A stretch of 50,860 bases of DNA from an uncultured Bacteroidia bacterium (GTDB taxonomy: Bacteria > Bacteroidota > Bacteroidia > Bacteroidales > UBA932): positions 1 to 50,860 of the forward strand of contig CADAOB010000010.1 of assembly GCA_902789445.1 (NCBI GenBank), in the 5' to 3' direction. Each line of letters starts with the position of its first letter. Position 1 is the first letter of the stretch. Of the stretch, positions 30,077-39,165 are shown in pieces. The position numbers were made by a program, and so were the translations under genes. The notes under the pieces are model-generated. The model did not search any database, was not told the DNA's origin, and saw only the letters and a list, made by a program, of their open reading frames with translations.

Positions 30077-30208
30077 GATGGCTGTTTTGCTTCTGTGCAG
30101 CGAACGTGGCCGCCCGTGGCCCATGAACGGGAGGGGCCCAAGCTTGCTTGGGAGGGGCGAGCCGGCTTTGCCGGCGAAGGTGAGCTGCTCAGAAGCAAAA
30201 CAGCCATC
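30077..30208. repeat. Palindromic element with conserved CCCCTCCC core
   Basis: Perfect 19-base inverted arms at 30077-30095 (GATGGCTGTTTTGCTTCTG) and 30190-30208, extended inward by CAGC/GCTG. The interior holds CCCAAGC-tt-GCTTGGG and GCCGGC-ttt-GCCGGC hairpins. On the minus strand the core reads GCTCGCCCCTCCCAA ... TTGGGCCCCTCCC, the same as in the element at 25532-25681, although the arms are unrelated. Confidence 0.85.
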
Positions 30209-30228
30209 AAGAAATTGTACAAACAACA

Positions 30229-30858
30229 ATGGCTGACAACTATCTGGAAAAGAAATTCGAAGAATTCCGCAGCAAGCCTGCGGCAAAAAAACACAGCGCC
30301 TCGCTCGGGACGCTGCTGCGACAGAACCGCAGTTATCGCGGATACGACAAGACCTGCGTCGTCTCGCAGGCCCAGTTGCGCCGCATCGTGGAAGTCTGTA
30401 CCAAAATCCCCTCGGGCCGCAACCAGCAGGTGCTGCGCTTCAAACTGCTGACCCGCGGAGAAGGATCCGAAAAGATGCAGGGTCTCTACAAACTCGGCGC
30501 GGCCCTGCCCGAACTGCATCTCCCCTTCCCCGGCACGGAACCGGAGGCTTTCATCATCCTCTGCAGCACCGTCACGCCCGACAAGTGGGTCCATATGGAC
30601 GTCGGCATCGCTGCGCAGAGTATGTTGCTCAAGGCCGTGGAGATGGGCCTCGGCGGCATCTGCATCGGCGCGTTCAACAAGGACAAAGTCGCGGAGACCT
30701 TCGGGCTGTCCTGCGAACCGGTGCTCATCCTGGCCATCGGAAAGCCCGCCGAAAAAATCGAACTCGTGCCGGTGCACGAGGGCCAGCCGTTGAAATACTA
30801 CCGGGAAAACGGCGTCCACTATGTACCCAAGATCACGGCAGACGACCTGATCCTCTGA
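30229..30858 (+). CDS. Nitroreductase family protein
   Basis: 209 residues. FMN-dependent nitroreductase fold: LLRQNRSYRGYDKT (phosphate/FMN contact), KIPSGRNQQVLRFKLL, then DVGIAAQSMLLKAVEMGLGG and CEPVLILAIGKPAEK. There is an extra N-terminal helix of about 25 residues. It reduces nitro or quinone compounds with NAD(P)H; the true substrate is unknown. It starts 20 bases after the palindromic element, which therefore replaces its promoter region, and I see no TAnnTTTG box. Confidence 0.88.
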   Translation: MADNYLEKKFEEFRSKPAAKKHSASLGTLLRQNRSYRGYDKTCVVSQAQLRRIVEVCTKIPSGRNQQVLRFKLLTRGEGSEKMQGLYKLGAALPELHLPFPGTEPEAFIILCSTVTPDKWVHMDVGIAAQSMLLKAVEMGLGGICIGAFNKDKVAETFGLSCEPVLILAIGKPAEKIELVPVHEGQPLKYYRENGVHYVPKITADDLIL

Positions 30859-30867
30859 TACGGACCG

Positions 30868-31779
30868 TCAGTTTTTCCGGAACTGCGCAGGCGTCATCCC
30901 TGTGTGGGCCTTGAAGAACTTGGTAAAGGTGGGCTGGTCGGAAAAATGGAGCTGCCAGACGATCTGCTTGATCGACATATCCGAATACTTCAGGTAATTC
31001 TTGGCCTCCAGGATGACATAATGGTCGATCCATTCCGGCGCACTGCGACCGCTGGCAGTCTTGATCAGTTTTGAGAAATACTTGGGACTCAGGCAGAGCT
31101 TGCTGGCATAGAAGCTGACGCTCCGCTCCCGGGTGTGATAGTCGGCCAGCAGGCGCAGGAACTTGTTGAAGACATCTTCCGCACGCGAATGCGGGACGAC
31201 GGTATCCTGGCGGGCCAGGTCCATCCGCTTGTTGAATACGCCTTCCGACAGATAGAACAGCGAAGAGATCAGGGATCCGAGGCACTCCCGCTTGTTGGGG
31301 ACATCGGAACCCAGGACGATCGTCCCCAGCTCCAGATAGCGCATCGCGATGCGCTTCTCATCGGCCGAAAGCCGGACGCAGGGGTTGTTGAGCAGCGCCG
31401 TCCCTTCCGCAAAGATCCGGTTCAGGTCCAGGTGAAGCGCCGAGAGGTAGCGGCGGCTCATGGCAACCATGACATAGTGAAGCTGGGACTTGTCGTCCAC
31501 TTCCACATCGACGACCTGGCCGATGTAACCGGGGATCATCAGGGCGATCTGGTCTTCTTCTATCACGAATTCCTTCATATTGACGCTCAGCCGGACGTTC
31601 CCGCGGATGCAGAACAGGACCAGATAGGCATCCAGGCGAACGGGCGACTGCAATTTGAGCAGTTTTTCATCGTAACGCACGTCAACGATGCAGAAATCAT
31701 CGCCGAGGGCGACCTGACGCTCGTCGGTAAAGAGCTCCTTGAACTGCGCAAGCTCCATATTGTAGAAGGGACTGTCCAT
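30868..31779 (-). CDS. AraC family transcriptional regulator
   Basis: 303 residues from ATG 31779 (an in-frame TTG lies 8 codons upstream). The N-terminal half is a cupin-like sensor (VRLDAYLVLFCIRGNVRLSV). The C-terminal half has the two helix-turn-helix units: SVSFYASKLCLSPKYFSKLI and MSIKQIVWQLHFSDQPTFTKFFK, ending GMTPAQFRKN. It is the last gene of the export operon, 25 bases after the permease, and likely regulates it in response to an exported compound. Confidence 0.9.
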   Translation of the reverse strand: MDSPFYNMELAQFKELFTDERQVALGDDFCIVDVRYDEKLLKLQSPVRLDAYLVLFCIRGNVRLSVNMKEFVIEEDQIALMIPGYIGQVVDVEVDDKSQLHYVMVAMSRRYLSALHLDLNRIFAEGTALLNNPCVRLSADEKRIAMRYLELGTIVLGSDVPNKRECLGSLISSLFYLSEGVFNKRMDLARQDTVVPHSRAEDVFNKFLRLLADYHTRERSVSFYASKLCLSPKYFSKLIKTASGRSAPEWIDHYVILEAKNYLKYSDMSIKQIVWQLHFSDQPTFTKFFKAHTGMTPAQFRKN

Positions 31780-31804
31780 GGCCTGAGGGGATTTTGTCTG
31801 CAAG

Positions 31805-33010
31805 TTAAGAATTTTTCCGGTCGAGCCAACGATTTTCGAACAAAACGGCCAGGCTGGCCAGCAGGTAGTAGATGACGGTCTGGAGGGTCATCGCCTTGAT
31901 CTCGGGAGCAATGGCGGAAAGCGTGCCGGCATTCGAAAGGGTGAGGAACGCCTTGCAGCCGAAAGTACTCGGGAACAGATAGGAGACCCAGTGCCAGAAC
32001 GGCGGGAAATTCGAGGCCGGCCAGGTAAGGCCCGTCAGGAAGACCGCGATCGGCGACATGAAGAGGAAGAGCACGAAGACCGTCTCCCGCCGGTCGATGA
32101 CCGTGGACCAGGTGAAGCTGAAAAAGATGATGTCGGCCACGTAGAACAGGAGCAGGACCAGGACGGCCGTCCAGTCGGCCGCCTGCGGCAGGTGGAACAG
32201 GTGCGGCACCAGCAGCGTGCCATACACACCCAGTCCCATGAACACCAGGAAATAGGCAGCGCCGCGTCCGAGGACCACGCGCCCCATGCCAAAGCCGCTC
32301 AGATTGTCGGTCAGGCGCGCGAAACTGCGGTGCTGCTCGCGCAGCGTCCCGGCCAGCATCGCCGATCCATAGAACATCACCTGCTGGAGGATCATCATCA
32401 GTACCATCGGTACGAAGAAGAGGGTATAGGACATCGCCGGGTTGTAGCGCAGCTGCTCATCGTATTCGACCGGTGTGATCAGCTGGGCCGCGTCGATGCC
32501 GGCAAAGCCGGCCGCCGCGTAATGCTCCGCCTGGATCTTATGGACCTCGTCGAGCATCACCTTGTTGGTGGCCACCATCAGGCTCTTGTAATATAGGAAA
32601 CTGGACATGTCCGCGAAGGTCGAGATGACGGCCTTGTCCTGCCGGACGATATTCCGGTCGAAATCGGCCGGTATGCAGATGATGCCGTGGATTTTCTGGC
32701 GGGCCATCAGATCCTCCGCCTCCGCCATGCTGACGCAGTCGTAGGCGATCCGGCATTCCCGGCAGGCATCCACTTCCCGGACATAGCGCCGGCTGTATTC
32801 GCCCTGGGAAAGATCCACCACGGCCACGGGCATCTCGTCCACCATCCCGTTCCCGTACATCCAGCTGTAGAGCAGCGGATAGATCAGTCCCGCGAAGCAG
32901 AAGATCAGCATCACGCCGCCGTCCGACCAGATCAGTTTCAGTTCATTGGCCAGAATGCCCAGAAAGTCGCGGAACCAGCGGCCCGCATAGCTTATTCTAT
33001 TTTGTTTCAT
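31805..33010 (-). CDS. ABC-2 type permease, second of pair
   Basis: 401 residues. One N-terminal membrane segment (about 28-46), a large periplasmic domain (about 50-200, VAVVDLSQGEYSRRYVREVD), then five or six hydrophobic segments, the last at about 370-385. This is the YhbR/ABC2_membrane_3 layout. It starts 5 bases after its paralogue. No ATPase gene is present in the cluster. Confidence 0.88.
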   Translation of the reverse strand: MKQNRISYAGRWFRDFLGILANELKLIWSDGGVMLIFCFAGLIYPLLYSWMYGNGMVDEMPVAVVDLSQGEYSRRYVREVDACRECRIAYDCVSMAEAEDLMARQKIHGIICIPADFDRNIVRQDKAVISTFADMSSFLYYKSLMVATNKVMLDEVHKIQAEHYAAAGFAGIDAAQLITPVEYDEQLRYNPAMSYTLFFVPMVLMMILQQVMFYGSAMLAGTLREQHRSFARLTDNLSGFGMGRVVLGRGAAYFLVFMGLGVYGTLLVPHLFHLPQAADWTAVLVLLLFYVADIIFFSFTWSTVIDRRETVFVLFLFMSPIAVFLTGLTWPASNFPPFWHWVSYLFPSTFGCKAFLTLSNAGTLSAIAPEIKAMTLQTVIYYLLASLAVLFENRWLDRKNS

Positions 33011-33015
33011 CGTTC

Positions 33016-34194
33016 TTAGTCCTTCGGATAATTCTGATATTTATAGGCATTGTAGAGCCGATGCGACGAAAGGTACGGCAGGATGAGGAAGACCAGCAGG
33101 CAGACCAGATAGACCCACCAGCCGGCAAAGCCGCTTCCGTAGATCACTTCCCGCGTATAGATCTGGTAGTAAAAGCGGAGCGGGAAGATGACCGACAGGC
33201 CCTGCAAGGCCGGCGGAAGGGCGGTCAACGGCAGCGTAAAGCCGGCGAAGGTAATGCCCAGCACGCTGTACAGGGAGCCGATGCTGATGGACAGCCGCAG
33301 GGTCGGGACCATCGAAATGATGAATACGGCCACGGACTGGTAAGCGAGGACCATCACCGTAACGGCCAGGATCATCCAGCCGACGCTGCCCTTGATCGGA
33401 TAACCGGCCCAGCCGAAGAGCAGCAGCTCCAGCAGGCTTCCCAGCAGGGCGAAGAGGACGGTATAGGGCAGCAGTTTCCCCAGCAGGGCGGTTCCCACCG
33501 AATCGCCGGCGGTTTCAAGCAGTTCGGTCGAAGTGCCGTACTTGAGTTCCGCACCGACCGAATAGATGGTCACAAGCACGACGCTCATCGCCAGAATCGC
33601 CGAGAGGATCATATTGACCAGATAATAGGCATAGCTGCCGGAGGCGTTGCCGATGGTGTGGGTATCGATTTCGAAAGGCTGGATGCGGGCCATGATCCGG
33701 TCGTCAGGCACACCGCGGGCGCGAAGCGCCTCGCGCTGCACCGCCCCGTTGGTCAGATTGACCATCGTCAGCAGGTCCTTGTAGGCCAGGGCGCCGCCGA
33801 CAAAAGGATTCTTCGTGTTGACATAGACGCCCATCTTCGGGCAGCGGAAGGCCTGCACATCCGCATTGAAATGGGCGGGGATGACCACGAAGCCATTGAT
33901 GTCACCGCGCTCCAGGGCCCTTCGGGCCTCCGGGAAGCTCTCGAAATCCACCACGCGGGAGCGCTGGGTCGCGTCGAGCTGCTGCCGGAAATTCCGGGAT
34001 GTGGACGTCCGGTCCAGATCCACCACGCCCACGGGCAGGTCCTGCGGGAGCCCTTCCGTGAAAAAGGTCAGGAAGAACAGTGCGGCGACCGTCATCGTTC
34101 CCACCGAGCCCAGGAAATAGAGCGGGCGCAGCCGGATCAGGCGGAATTCCCGCCGGATGACTTTTCCGATGTCAACAAGCCATTTGGGTGTCAT
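33016..34194 (-). CDS. ABC-2 type permease, first of pair
   Basis: 392 residues with the same layout as the next gene: N-terminal membrane segment (about 25-45), periplasmic domain with VGVVDLDRTSTSRNFRQQLD, and a C-terminal membrane domain of five or six segments. With its paralogue it should form the inner-membrane part of a tripartite exporter with HlyD and TolC. It starts 7 bases after the HlyD gene. Confidence 0.88.
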   Translation of the reverse strand: MTPKWLVDIGKVIRREFRLIRLRPLYFLGSVGTMTVAALFFLTFFTEGLPQDLPVGVVDLDRTSTSRNFRQQLDATQRSRVVDFESFPEARRALERGDINGFVVIPAHFNADVQAFRCPKMGVYVNTKNPFVGGALAYKDLLTMVNLTNGAVQREALRARGVPDDRIMARIQPFEIDTHTIGNASGSYAYYLVNMILSAILAMSVVLVTIYSVGAELKYGTSTELLETAGDSVGTALLGKLLPYTVLFALLGSLLELLLFGWAGYPIKGSVGWMILAVTVMVLAYQSVAVFIISMVPTLRLSISIGSLYSVLGITFAGFTLPLTALPPALQGLSVIFPLRFYYQIYTREVIYGSGFAGWWVYLVCLLVFLILPYLSSHRLYNAYKYQNYPKD

Positions 34195-34201
34195 CGTCCT
34201 G

Positions 34202-35191
34202 CTACTCCCCGCTGGTGAAAAGCGCTGTCATTCCGGGACGGAGTCCCGCTACATATTCGTCGGGGCGGAGCCGGACCTCAAAGGTCTTCGTGTCGTACTC
34301 GCCCGCCTCGCGGGTCGCCCGCCAGGTGGCATACGACTCCCGGACCGCCAGGTAATAGACCGTCGCCCGGATCTTGCGGCCGTCCAGCGCCGGAATCTGA
34401 AGTTCCACCTTGTCGCCGTTCTTGAGGCTGTGGAGACGGTCTTCCCGGATGTTGAAAGTGAACCACATGTCGTGCAGGTCCTCGATGGTCATGATCGGAG
34501 AGCCCTGCCCCACCAGTTCGCCAACTTTCGGATAGCGGTTCGACACGACCCCGTCGGCCGGCGACACGAGGACGATCTCGTCGAGATAGGCGTTCACCAG
34601 GTCAACGGCGGCATTGGCGCGTTCCACAAGCGCCACGGCCGCATCCTTGTCTTCCTGGCGGGCACCCCGCACGGCCATATCGTACTGGCTCTTGGCGGCG
34701 GCGGCCGTCGCGACGGCGGCGTCGTACTGCGCTTTGGTCTCATCGTATTTCTGGTCGGAGACGACCTTCTGTCCGTGCAGCTTTTCCACGCGTGCGAGCG
34801 ACTTGCGCATCACTTCCTCGCCGACAAGGGCCTTCTGCCACAATTCGTAGGCGCCGGTGATCTGTTCCCGCTGAGCGCCGTTGTAGGCTTTGTTGCGCTG
34901 GGCGACGGCCGCCGCCCGGGCGGCTTCCGCCTCGGCGATCTTCGAACGGATTTCCGGAGAATCGATCAGCACCAGGGTATCGCCCTTGCGGACGGTATCG
35001 CCTTCCTCCGCCCGGAATTCTCCGATACGGCCGGCCACCTTGCCGGATATCCGGTAGGAAGCCGCTTCCGCTTCTCCCTGGATGACGACTGGTCTGGGAC
35101 GGGACACGAAATAACCGACCAGCGCGACGAGGATGATAATGGCGACCAGCGCACCCACGCCGATCATCAGATTATAGTTTTTCTTGGACAT
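34202..35191 (-). CDS. HlyD family membrane-fusion (periplasmic adaptor) protein
   Basis: 329 residues. One N-terminal membrane anchor (about 8-28) is followed by the lipoyl half-motif ISGKVAGRIGEFRAEEGDTV, a long alpha hairpin (about 75-195, rich in A, E, K and Q), the second half-motif LVSPADGVVSNRYPKVGELV and a beta-barrel domain. It bridges inner-membrane permeases to TolC. Gene order is tolC-hlyD-permease-permease-araC. Confidence 0.93.
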   Translation of the reverse strand: MSKKNYNLMIGVGALVAIIILVALVGYFVSRPRPVVIQGEAEAASYRISGKVAGRIGEFRAEEGDTVRKGDTLVLIDSPEIRSKIAEAEAARAAAVAQRNKAYNGAQREQITGAYELWQKALVGEEVMRKSLARVEKLHGQKVVSDQKYDETKAQYDAAVATAAAAKSQYDMAVRGARQEDKDAAVALVERANAAVDLVNAYLDEIVLVSPADGVVSNRYPKVGELVGQGSPIMTIEDLHDMWFTFNIREDRLHSLKNGDKVELQIPALDGRKIRATVYYLAVRESYATWRATREAGEYDTKTFEVRLRPDEYVAGLRPGMTALFTSGE

Positions 35192-35216
35192 ATTGCTTTT
35201 AAGATTATCAGATTAC

Positions 35217-36815
35217 TTATTCCGTGAGATTGCGGCCTTCGGCGCGGGCCAGCCTGGAAGCGGCCATCTGCAGTTCGATGCCGGCGTCGATGCAGTCGGA
35301 GTGGGCGGAGAGCCAGGCCGTCTGGGCGCCCAGCACGGTCTCGGTCGGGACGACGCCGGCCTCGAAGCCGAGCGTGGCCGCCCGCAGGTTCTCTTCCGCG
35401 CTGGACAGGTTGGACGAAGCCATCTTCAGTTTGTCGGCCGCTTCTTCCAGCATCTGCCGCTGCTGGGTGACCTGCAGTTCGATTTTCTCGCAGGCATCCG
35501 CATACTGGTACTCATAGAGGCGTGCTTCCGTGCGGGCCTTGCGATACTTGTAGAGATTCTCGCCGCCGTGGAAAAGCGGGACGCTGACCACCACCCCTGC
35601 ATTGAAGAGCCCGCCCTGCCAGGTTTTCTGGAAACCGTTGTACAGGTTGGGATTGGTCATCAGGTAGTTGGCGCTCAAGGCCACTTTCGGGAGCATGTCC
35701 GCCCGGACGACTTTCGCCTTGCGGTCGAACAGGCGGGATGCCAGTGCCAGGCTGCGGGTCTCCGGCCGGGCCTGATAGATTTCCTCGAGCGAACGGGGTT
35801 CCGCGGTGACGGGTGACGGAACCTCCTCGAGATTCTCGTCGGCCAGGGTAAGCTGCGTATCGAGCGGAAGGCCGATCCGTTTGCAGAGCAGCATCTTCGC
35901 CAGCACCAGTCCGTTCTTCGACCGGGCCAGGAGCATGTCGGCTTCATTGGCCTTGACGCGGATCTGCAGGGCATCCGCCTCGGTCATCAGACCCGCTTCC
36001 ACGGAAGCATCGACATTGTGCTGCAGCGTGTGCAGCAGTCCGGCGTAGGCTTCGGCCAGGCGGCATTTGCTGCCGATGGAAACGATCTGCCAATAGGCCT
36101 GGTCCACATCGATCACCACGGCGGCTTCCTCCTGGTCATACCGGCTCTCGGCCAATTCCTTCGCGAGGGCGGCCATCCGGTTGGCATAGAATATCTTTCC
36201 ACCCGTGAATACCGGCTGCTGCACGGTCACGGCCGCAGCCCACAGATTGTGGGTGTCCGGATGCAGGGCCGCGTCGATCTGCTGTCCGATGGCGTTGATG
36301 GGCTCCGCCACATCGGGCGCCATCGCGGCGATGGCGGAGGGATCGGCCTGCTGGAGCATGCCCAGGACGGTCTGCCACATCGGGCTGGACATATATTCCT
36401 GCGCCAGGGCGGGATTGGTCTTGATGGCCGTCATCAGCGAGGTCATCGCCTGCGACATCGTACCGCCGACCTGGCCGGCGGCATTGGCGAACGCGGCATC
36501 GATTTCACTCTGGACCAGGGTCCCGGCGTTCTGCAGGAGCGCCGAGGGGACATCCCCGATCAGGGCGAGGTCGCGGTTGTTGTACATATAGGTCCCCGTC
36601 ACGCTGACGTTCGGGAAATAATTGGCGCGGGCGACTTTCTGGTCATAGGCGGCCATTTCGATCTTCGCACGCGACTGCTCCAGGCCTTTGTCGGTGCGGA
36701 GCGCCATCTGGCGGCATTCTTCCAGCGTCAGCGGCGCCTGCGCGAAGAGCGGCAGGGCCGGCGCCAGCAGAAGGGCCAGCAGGAAAGCTTTAGGTTTTTT
36801 CATTCTATCCATCAT
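35217..36815 (-). CDS. TolC family outer-membrane efflux protein
   Basis: 532 residues with a signal peptide ending ALPLFA|Q. Two OEP repeats are visible (LTLEECRQMALRTDKGLEQS ... and RSLEEIYQARPETRSLALAS), plus the duplicated long helices of a TolC channel. A longer than usual insertion (about 85-190, rich in A, M and Q) lies between the first strands. The start may be either of two adjacent Met codons or the internal MKKPKAFL. First gene of the export operon. Confidence 0.92.
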   Translation of the reverse strand: MMDRMKKPKAFLLALLLAPALPLFAQAPLTLEECRQMALRTDKGLEQSRAKIEMAAYDQKVARANYFPNVSVTGTYMYNNRDLALIGDVPSALLQNAGTLVQSEIDAAFANAAGQVGGTMSQAMTSLMTAIKTNPALAQEYMSSPMWQTVLGMLQQADPSAIAAMAPDVAEPINAIGQQIDAALHPDTHNLWAAAVTVQQPVFTGGKIFYANRMAALAKELAESRYDQEEAAVVIDVDQAYWQIVSIGSKCRLAEAYAGLLHTLQHNVDASVEAGLMTEADALQIRVKANEADMLLARSKNGLVLAKMLLCKRIGLPLDTQLTLADENLEEVPSPVTAEPRSLEEIYQARPETRSLALASRLFDRKAKVVRADMLPKVALSANYLMTNPNLYNGFQKTWQGGLFNAGVVVSVPLFHGGENLYKYRKARTEARLYEYQYADACEKIELQVTQQRQMLEEAADKLKMASSNLSSAEENLRAATLGFEAGVVPTETVLGAQTAWLSAHSDCIDAGIELQMAASRLARAEGRNLTE

Positions 36816-37066
36816 TTCGACATTTTTGCAAGTCAGTTTGTCATACGGGAGAAACGATATTGCAAAATTGTGCCATAAATCCGCTCTTTTATAGTATTTT
36901 TGTCTTATACTTTTGTCATTTCTACGCTTTTTGGAGCAGAAACAGCGATTTTGTAAAAATAAAAAGAATTGACTGCACTTTATTGACCGTTTCGGCGATT
37001 TTGCTTATATTTGCAAACTGAAAACGAAAAATTTTACCAAAATATAAATCAAAACACCGAAACACT
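36816..37066. promoter_or_regulatory. Divergent control region between tolC and the oxidoreductase operon
   Basis: 251 AT-rich bases. The rightward promoter is at 36983-37013. For tolC the best minus-strand box is CAATTTTG at 36863-36870, one base off consensus, leaving a leader of about 45 bases. A TACTTTTG at 36908-36915 on the plus strand fits the consensus but has no gene directly after it. I see no clear operator for the AraC protein. Confidence 0.4.
36983..37013 (+). promoter_or_regulatory. Promoter of the 2-oxoacid:ferredoxin oxidoreductase operon
   Basis: TTG at 36983 (-33) and TATATTTG at 37006-37013 (-7, exact), 20 bases apart; the first ATG is 53 bases further on. Confidence 0.65.
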
Positions 37067-37288
37067 ATGGCAGTAAAAGGTACTATCGTCGTTGACACGG
37101 AGAAGTGCAAGGGATGCAACGTCTGCGTGGTCAACTGTCCATTCGGGGTCATTGCGCTCTCCCACGAGGTGAACAGCAAAGGCTACAACTTCCTCCACAT
37201 GGTCGAACCGGACAAATGCACCGGCTGCGCCAGTTGCGCGACCGTCTGTCCCGACTCCGTGATCACCGTCTATCGCGTAAAAATCTAA
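37067..37288 (+). CDS. 2-oxoacid:ferredoxin oxidoreductase, ferredoxin (delta) subunit
   Basis: 73 residues with two 4Fe-4S motifs, CKGCNVCVVNCP and CTGCASCATVCP. It passes electrons from the TPP centre to ferredoxin. First of four genes; the next begins 13 bases later. Confidence 0.92.
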   Translation: MAVKGTIVVDTEKCKGCNVCVVNCPFGVIALSHEVNSKGYNFLHMVEPDKCTGCASCATVCPDSVITVYRVKI

Positions 37289-37301
37289 AAAAACCGACAA
37301 T

Positions 37302-38381
37302 ATGGCAGAAAAAGTCTTGATGAAGGGTAACGAAGCCATCGCCTACGCAGCCATCAACTGCGGCGCCGACGGCTATTTCGGCTACCCGATCACTCCCCAG
37401 TCAGAAGTAATGGAAACCCTGATGAAGGAGAAACCCTGGGAAAGCACCGGCATGGTCGTCCTCCAGGCAGAAAGTGAAACAGCCTCCATCAATATGGTCT
37501 ATGGCGGCGCCGCCTGCGGCAAGAAAGTGATGACCTCCTCCTCCAGCCCGGGCATCAGCCTGATGTGCGAAGGCCTCACCTATCTGGCCGGCAGCGAGCT
37601 CCCCTGCCTGGTGGTCAACGTCATGCGCGGCGGCCCGGGCCTGGGTACCATCCAGCCCAGCCAGGGCGACTATTTCCAGGCCACCAAGGGCGGCGGACAC
37701 GGCGACTACCGGCTCATCGTCCTGGCCCCTGCCTCCGTGCAGGATATGTATGATTTCGTGGATACGGCCTTCGAGCTGGCCTTCAAGTACCGCAACCCGG
37801 CCATGATCCTGGCCGACGGCGTCATCGGCCAGATGATGGAGAAAGTCGAGTTCCGGCCGAAGAAAGCGCGCCGCACCGACGAGGAAGTCCGCCAGCAGTG
37901 CGACAGCTGGGCCACCCTCGGCAAGCCCAAGACCCGCGAACGCAACATCATCACCTCCCTGGCCCTCGACCCGGTGGTCATGGAGAACTTCAACATCAAG
38001 CTCCAGAAGAAATACGCCGAGATCGAAGCCAACGAAGTCCGCTACAGCACCTACAAGACCGAGGACGCCGAACACCTGATCGTCGCCTTCGGCTGCATGT
38101 CCCGCATCTGCGAGAACGTGGTGGACATGGCCCGTGAAAACGGAATCAAGCTCGGCCTGCTGCGCCCGATCACCCTCTTCCCCTTCCCGAAGAAACCGAT
38201 CGACGCACTCGTTCCGCAGCTCAAGAGCATCATGTCGGTCGAGCTCAACGCCGGCCAGATGGTCGAAGACGTACGGCTTGTTGCCAACGGCCGCGTGCCC
38301 GTCGGATTCTACGGCCGCCAGGGCGGCGTGGTCCCCAACCCCGACGAAATTTATGAAGCATTCCTCAAATTCATCAAATAA
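37302..38381 (+). CDS. 2-oxoacid:ferredoxin oxidoreductase, alpha subunit (VorB/KorA-like)
   Basis: 359 residues. LMKGNEAIAYAAINCGADGYFGYPITPQSE (seen as GNEAIAYAAINCG and YFGYPITPQSEVM) is the alpha-subunit start; it continues SSSPGISLMCEGLTYLAGSELP and NVMRGGPGLGTIQPSQGDYF, ending with the transketolase C-terminal-like domain. With its partners it oxidises a 2-oxoacid (2-oxoisovalerate or 2-oxoglutarate; the sequence does not decide) to acyl-CoA with ferredoxin as acceptor, or runs in reverse. Confidence 0.92.
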   Translation: MAEKVLMKGNEAIAYAAINCGADGYFGYPITPQSEVMETLMKEKPWESTGMVVLQAESETASINMVYGGAACGKKVMTSSSSPGISLMCEGLTYLAGSELPCLVVNVMRGGPGLGTIQPSQGDYFQATKGGGHGDYRLIVLAPASVQDMYDFVDTAFELAFKYRNPAMILADGVIGQMMEKVEFRPKKARRTDEEVRQQCDSWATLGKPKTRERNIITSLALDPVVMENFNIKLQKKYAEIEANEVRYSTYKTEDAEHLIVAFGCMSRICENVVDMARENGIKLGLLRPITLFPFPKKPIDALVPQLKSIMSVELNAGQMVEDVRLVANGRVPVGFYGRQGGVVPNPDEIYEAFLKFIK

Positions 38382-38389
38382 TCAGGACT

Positions 38390-39151
38390 ATGGACATCAA
38401 TGACATCATCAAGCCCGAAAACAAGGTTTACGGCAAATCGTCGGTTCTGACCGACAACATTATGCACTATTGTCCTGGTTGCTCCCACGGCGTGGTCCAC
38501 AAACTGGTGGCCCAGGTCATCGAGGAGATGGACATCCAGGACAAGACCATCGGCGTCAGCCCGGTGGGCTGCTCCGTGTTCGCCTACAACTATCTGGACA
38601 TCGACTGGCAGGAAGCCGCCCACGGCCGCGCACCGGCCCTGGCGACCGCCATCAAGCGCCTCAACCCCGACAAATACGTGTTCACCTACCAGGGTGACGG
38701 CGACCTGGCCTCCATCGGTACGGCCGAAACGATGCACGCCTGCAACCGCGGCGAGAACATCGTCATCATCTTCATCAACAACGCCATCTACGGCATGACC
38801 GGCGGCCAGATGGCCCCGACCACCCTGCTGGGACAGGTAACCGCCACCACGCCGTATGGCCGCAAAGCCGAGCTCAACGGTTATCCGCTCAAGATCACGG
38901 AGCTCCTCGCACAACTGGAAGGCACCTGCTACGTCACCCGCCAGAGCGTCCAGAACCCGGCCGCCGTCCGCAAGACGAAAGCCGCCATCCGCAAGGCGTT
39001 CGAGAATTCGATGATGAAGAAAGGCACCTCCTTCGTGGAAGTGGTCAGCACCTGCAACTCCGGCTGGAAGATCTCCCCGGTGGAAGCCAACAAGTGGATG
39101 GAAGAGAACATGTTCCCCTTCTACCCGCTCGGTGATATGAAAGACAGATAA
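38390..39151 (+). CDS. 2-oxoacid:ferredoxin oxidoreductase, beta subunit (TPP-binding)
   Basis: 253 residues. Binds thiamine diphosphate: MHYCPGCSHGVVHKLVAQV, ISPVGCSVFAYNYL-like block (reads GVSPVGCSVFAYNYLDID), the GDGD-type motif in YQGDGDLASIGTAE, and IFINNAIYGMTGGQMAPTT. Forms the active site with the alpha subunit. 8 bases after the alpha gene. Confidence 0.93.
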   Translation: MDINDIIKPENKVYGKSSVLTDNIMHYCPGCSHGVVHKLVAQVIEEMDIQDKTIGVSPVGCSVFAYNYLDIDWQEAAHGRAPALATAIKRLNPDKYVFTYQGDGDLASIGTAETMHACNRGENIVIIFINNAIYGMTGGQMAPTTLLGQVTATTPYGRKAELNGYPLKITELLAQLEGTCYVTRQSVQNPAAVRKTKAAIRKAFENSMMKKGTSFVEVVSTCNSGWKISPVEANKWMEENMFPFYPLGDMKDR

Positions 39152-39165
39152 AAACAGTGCACAGT

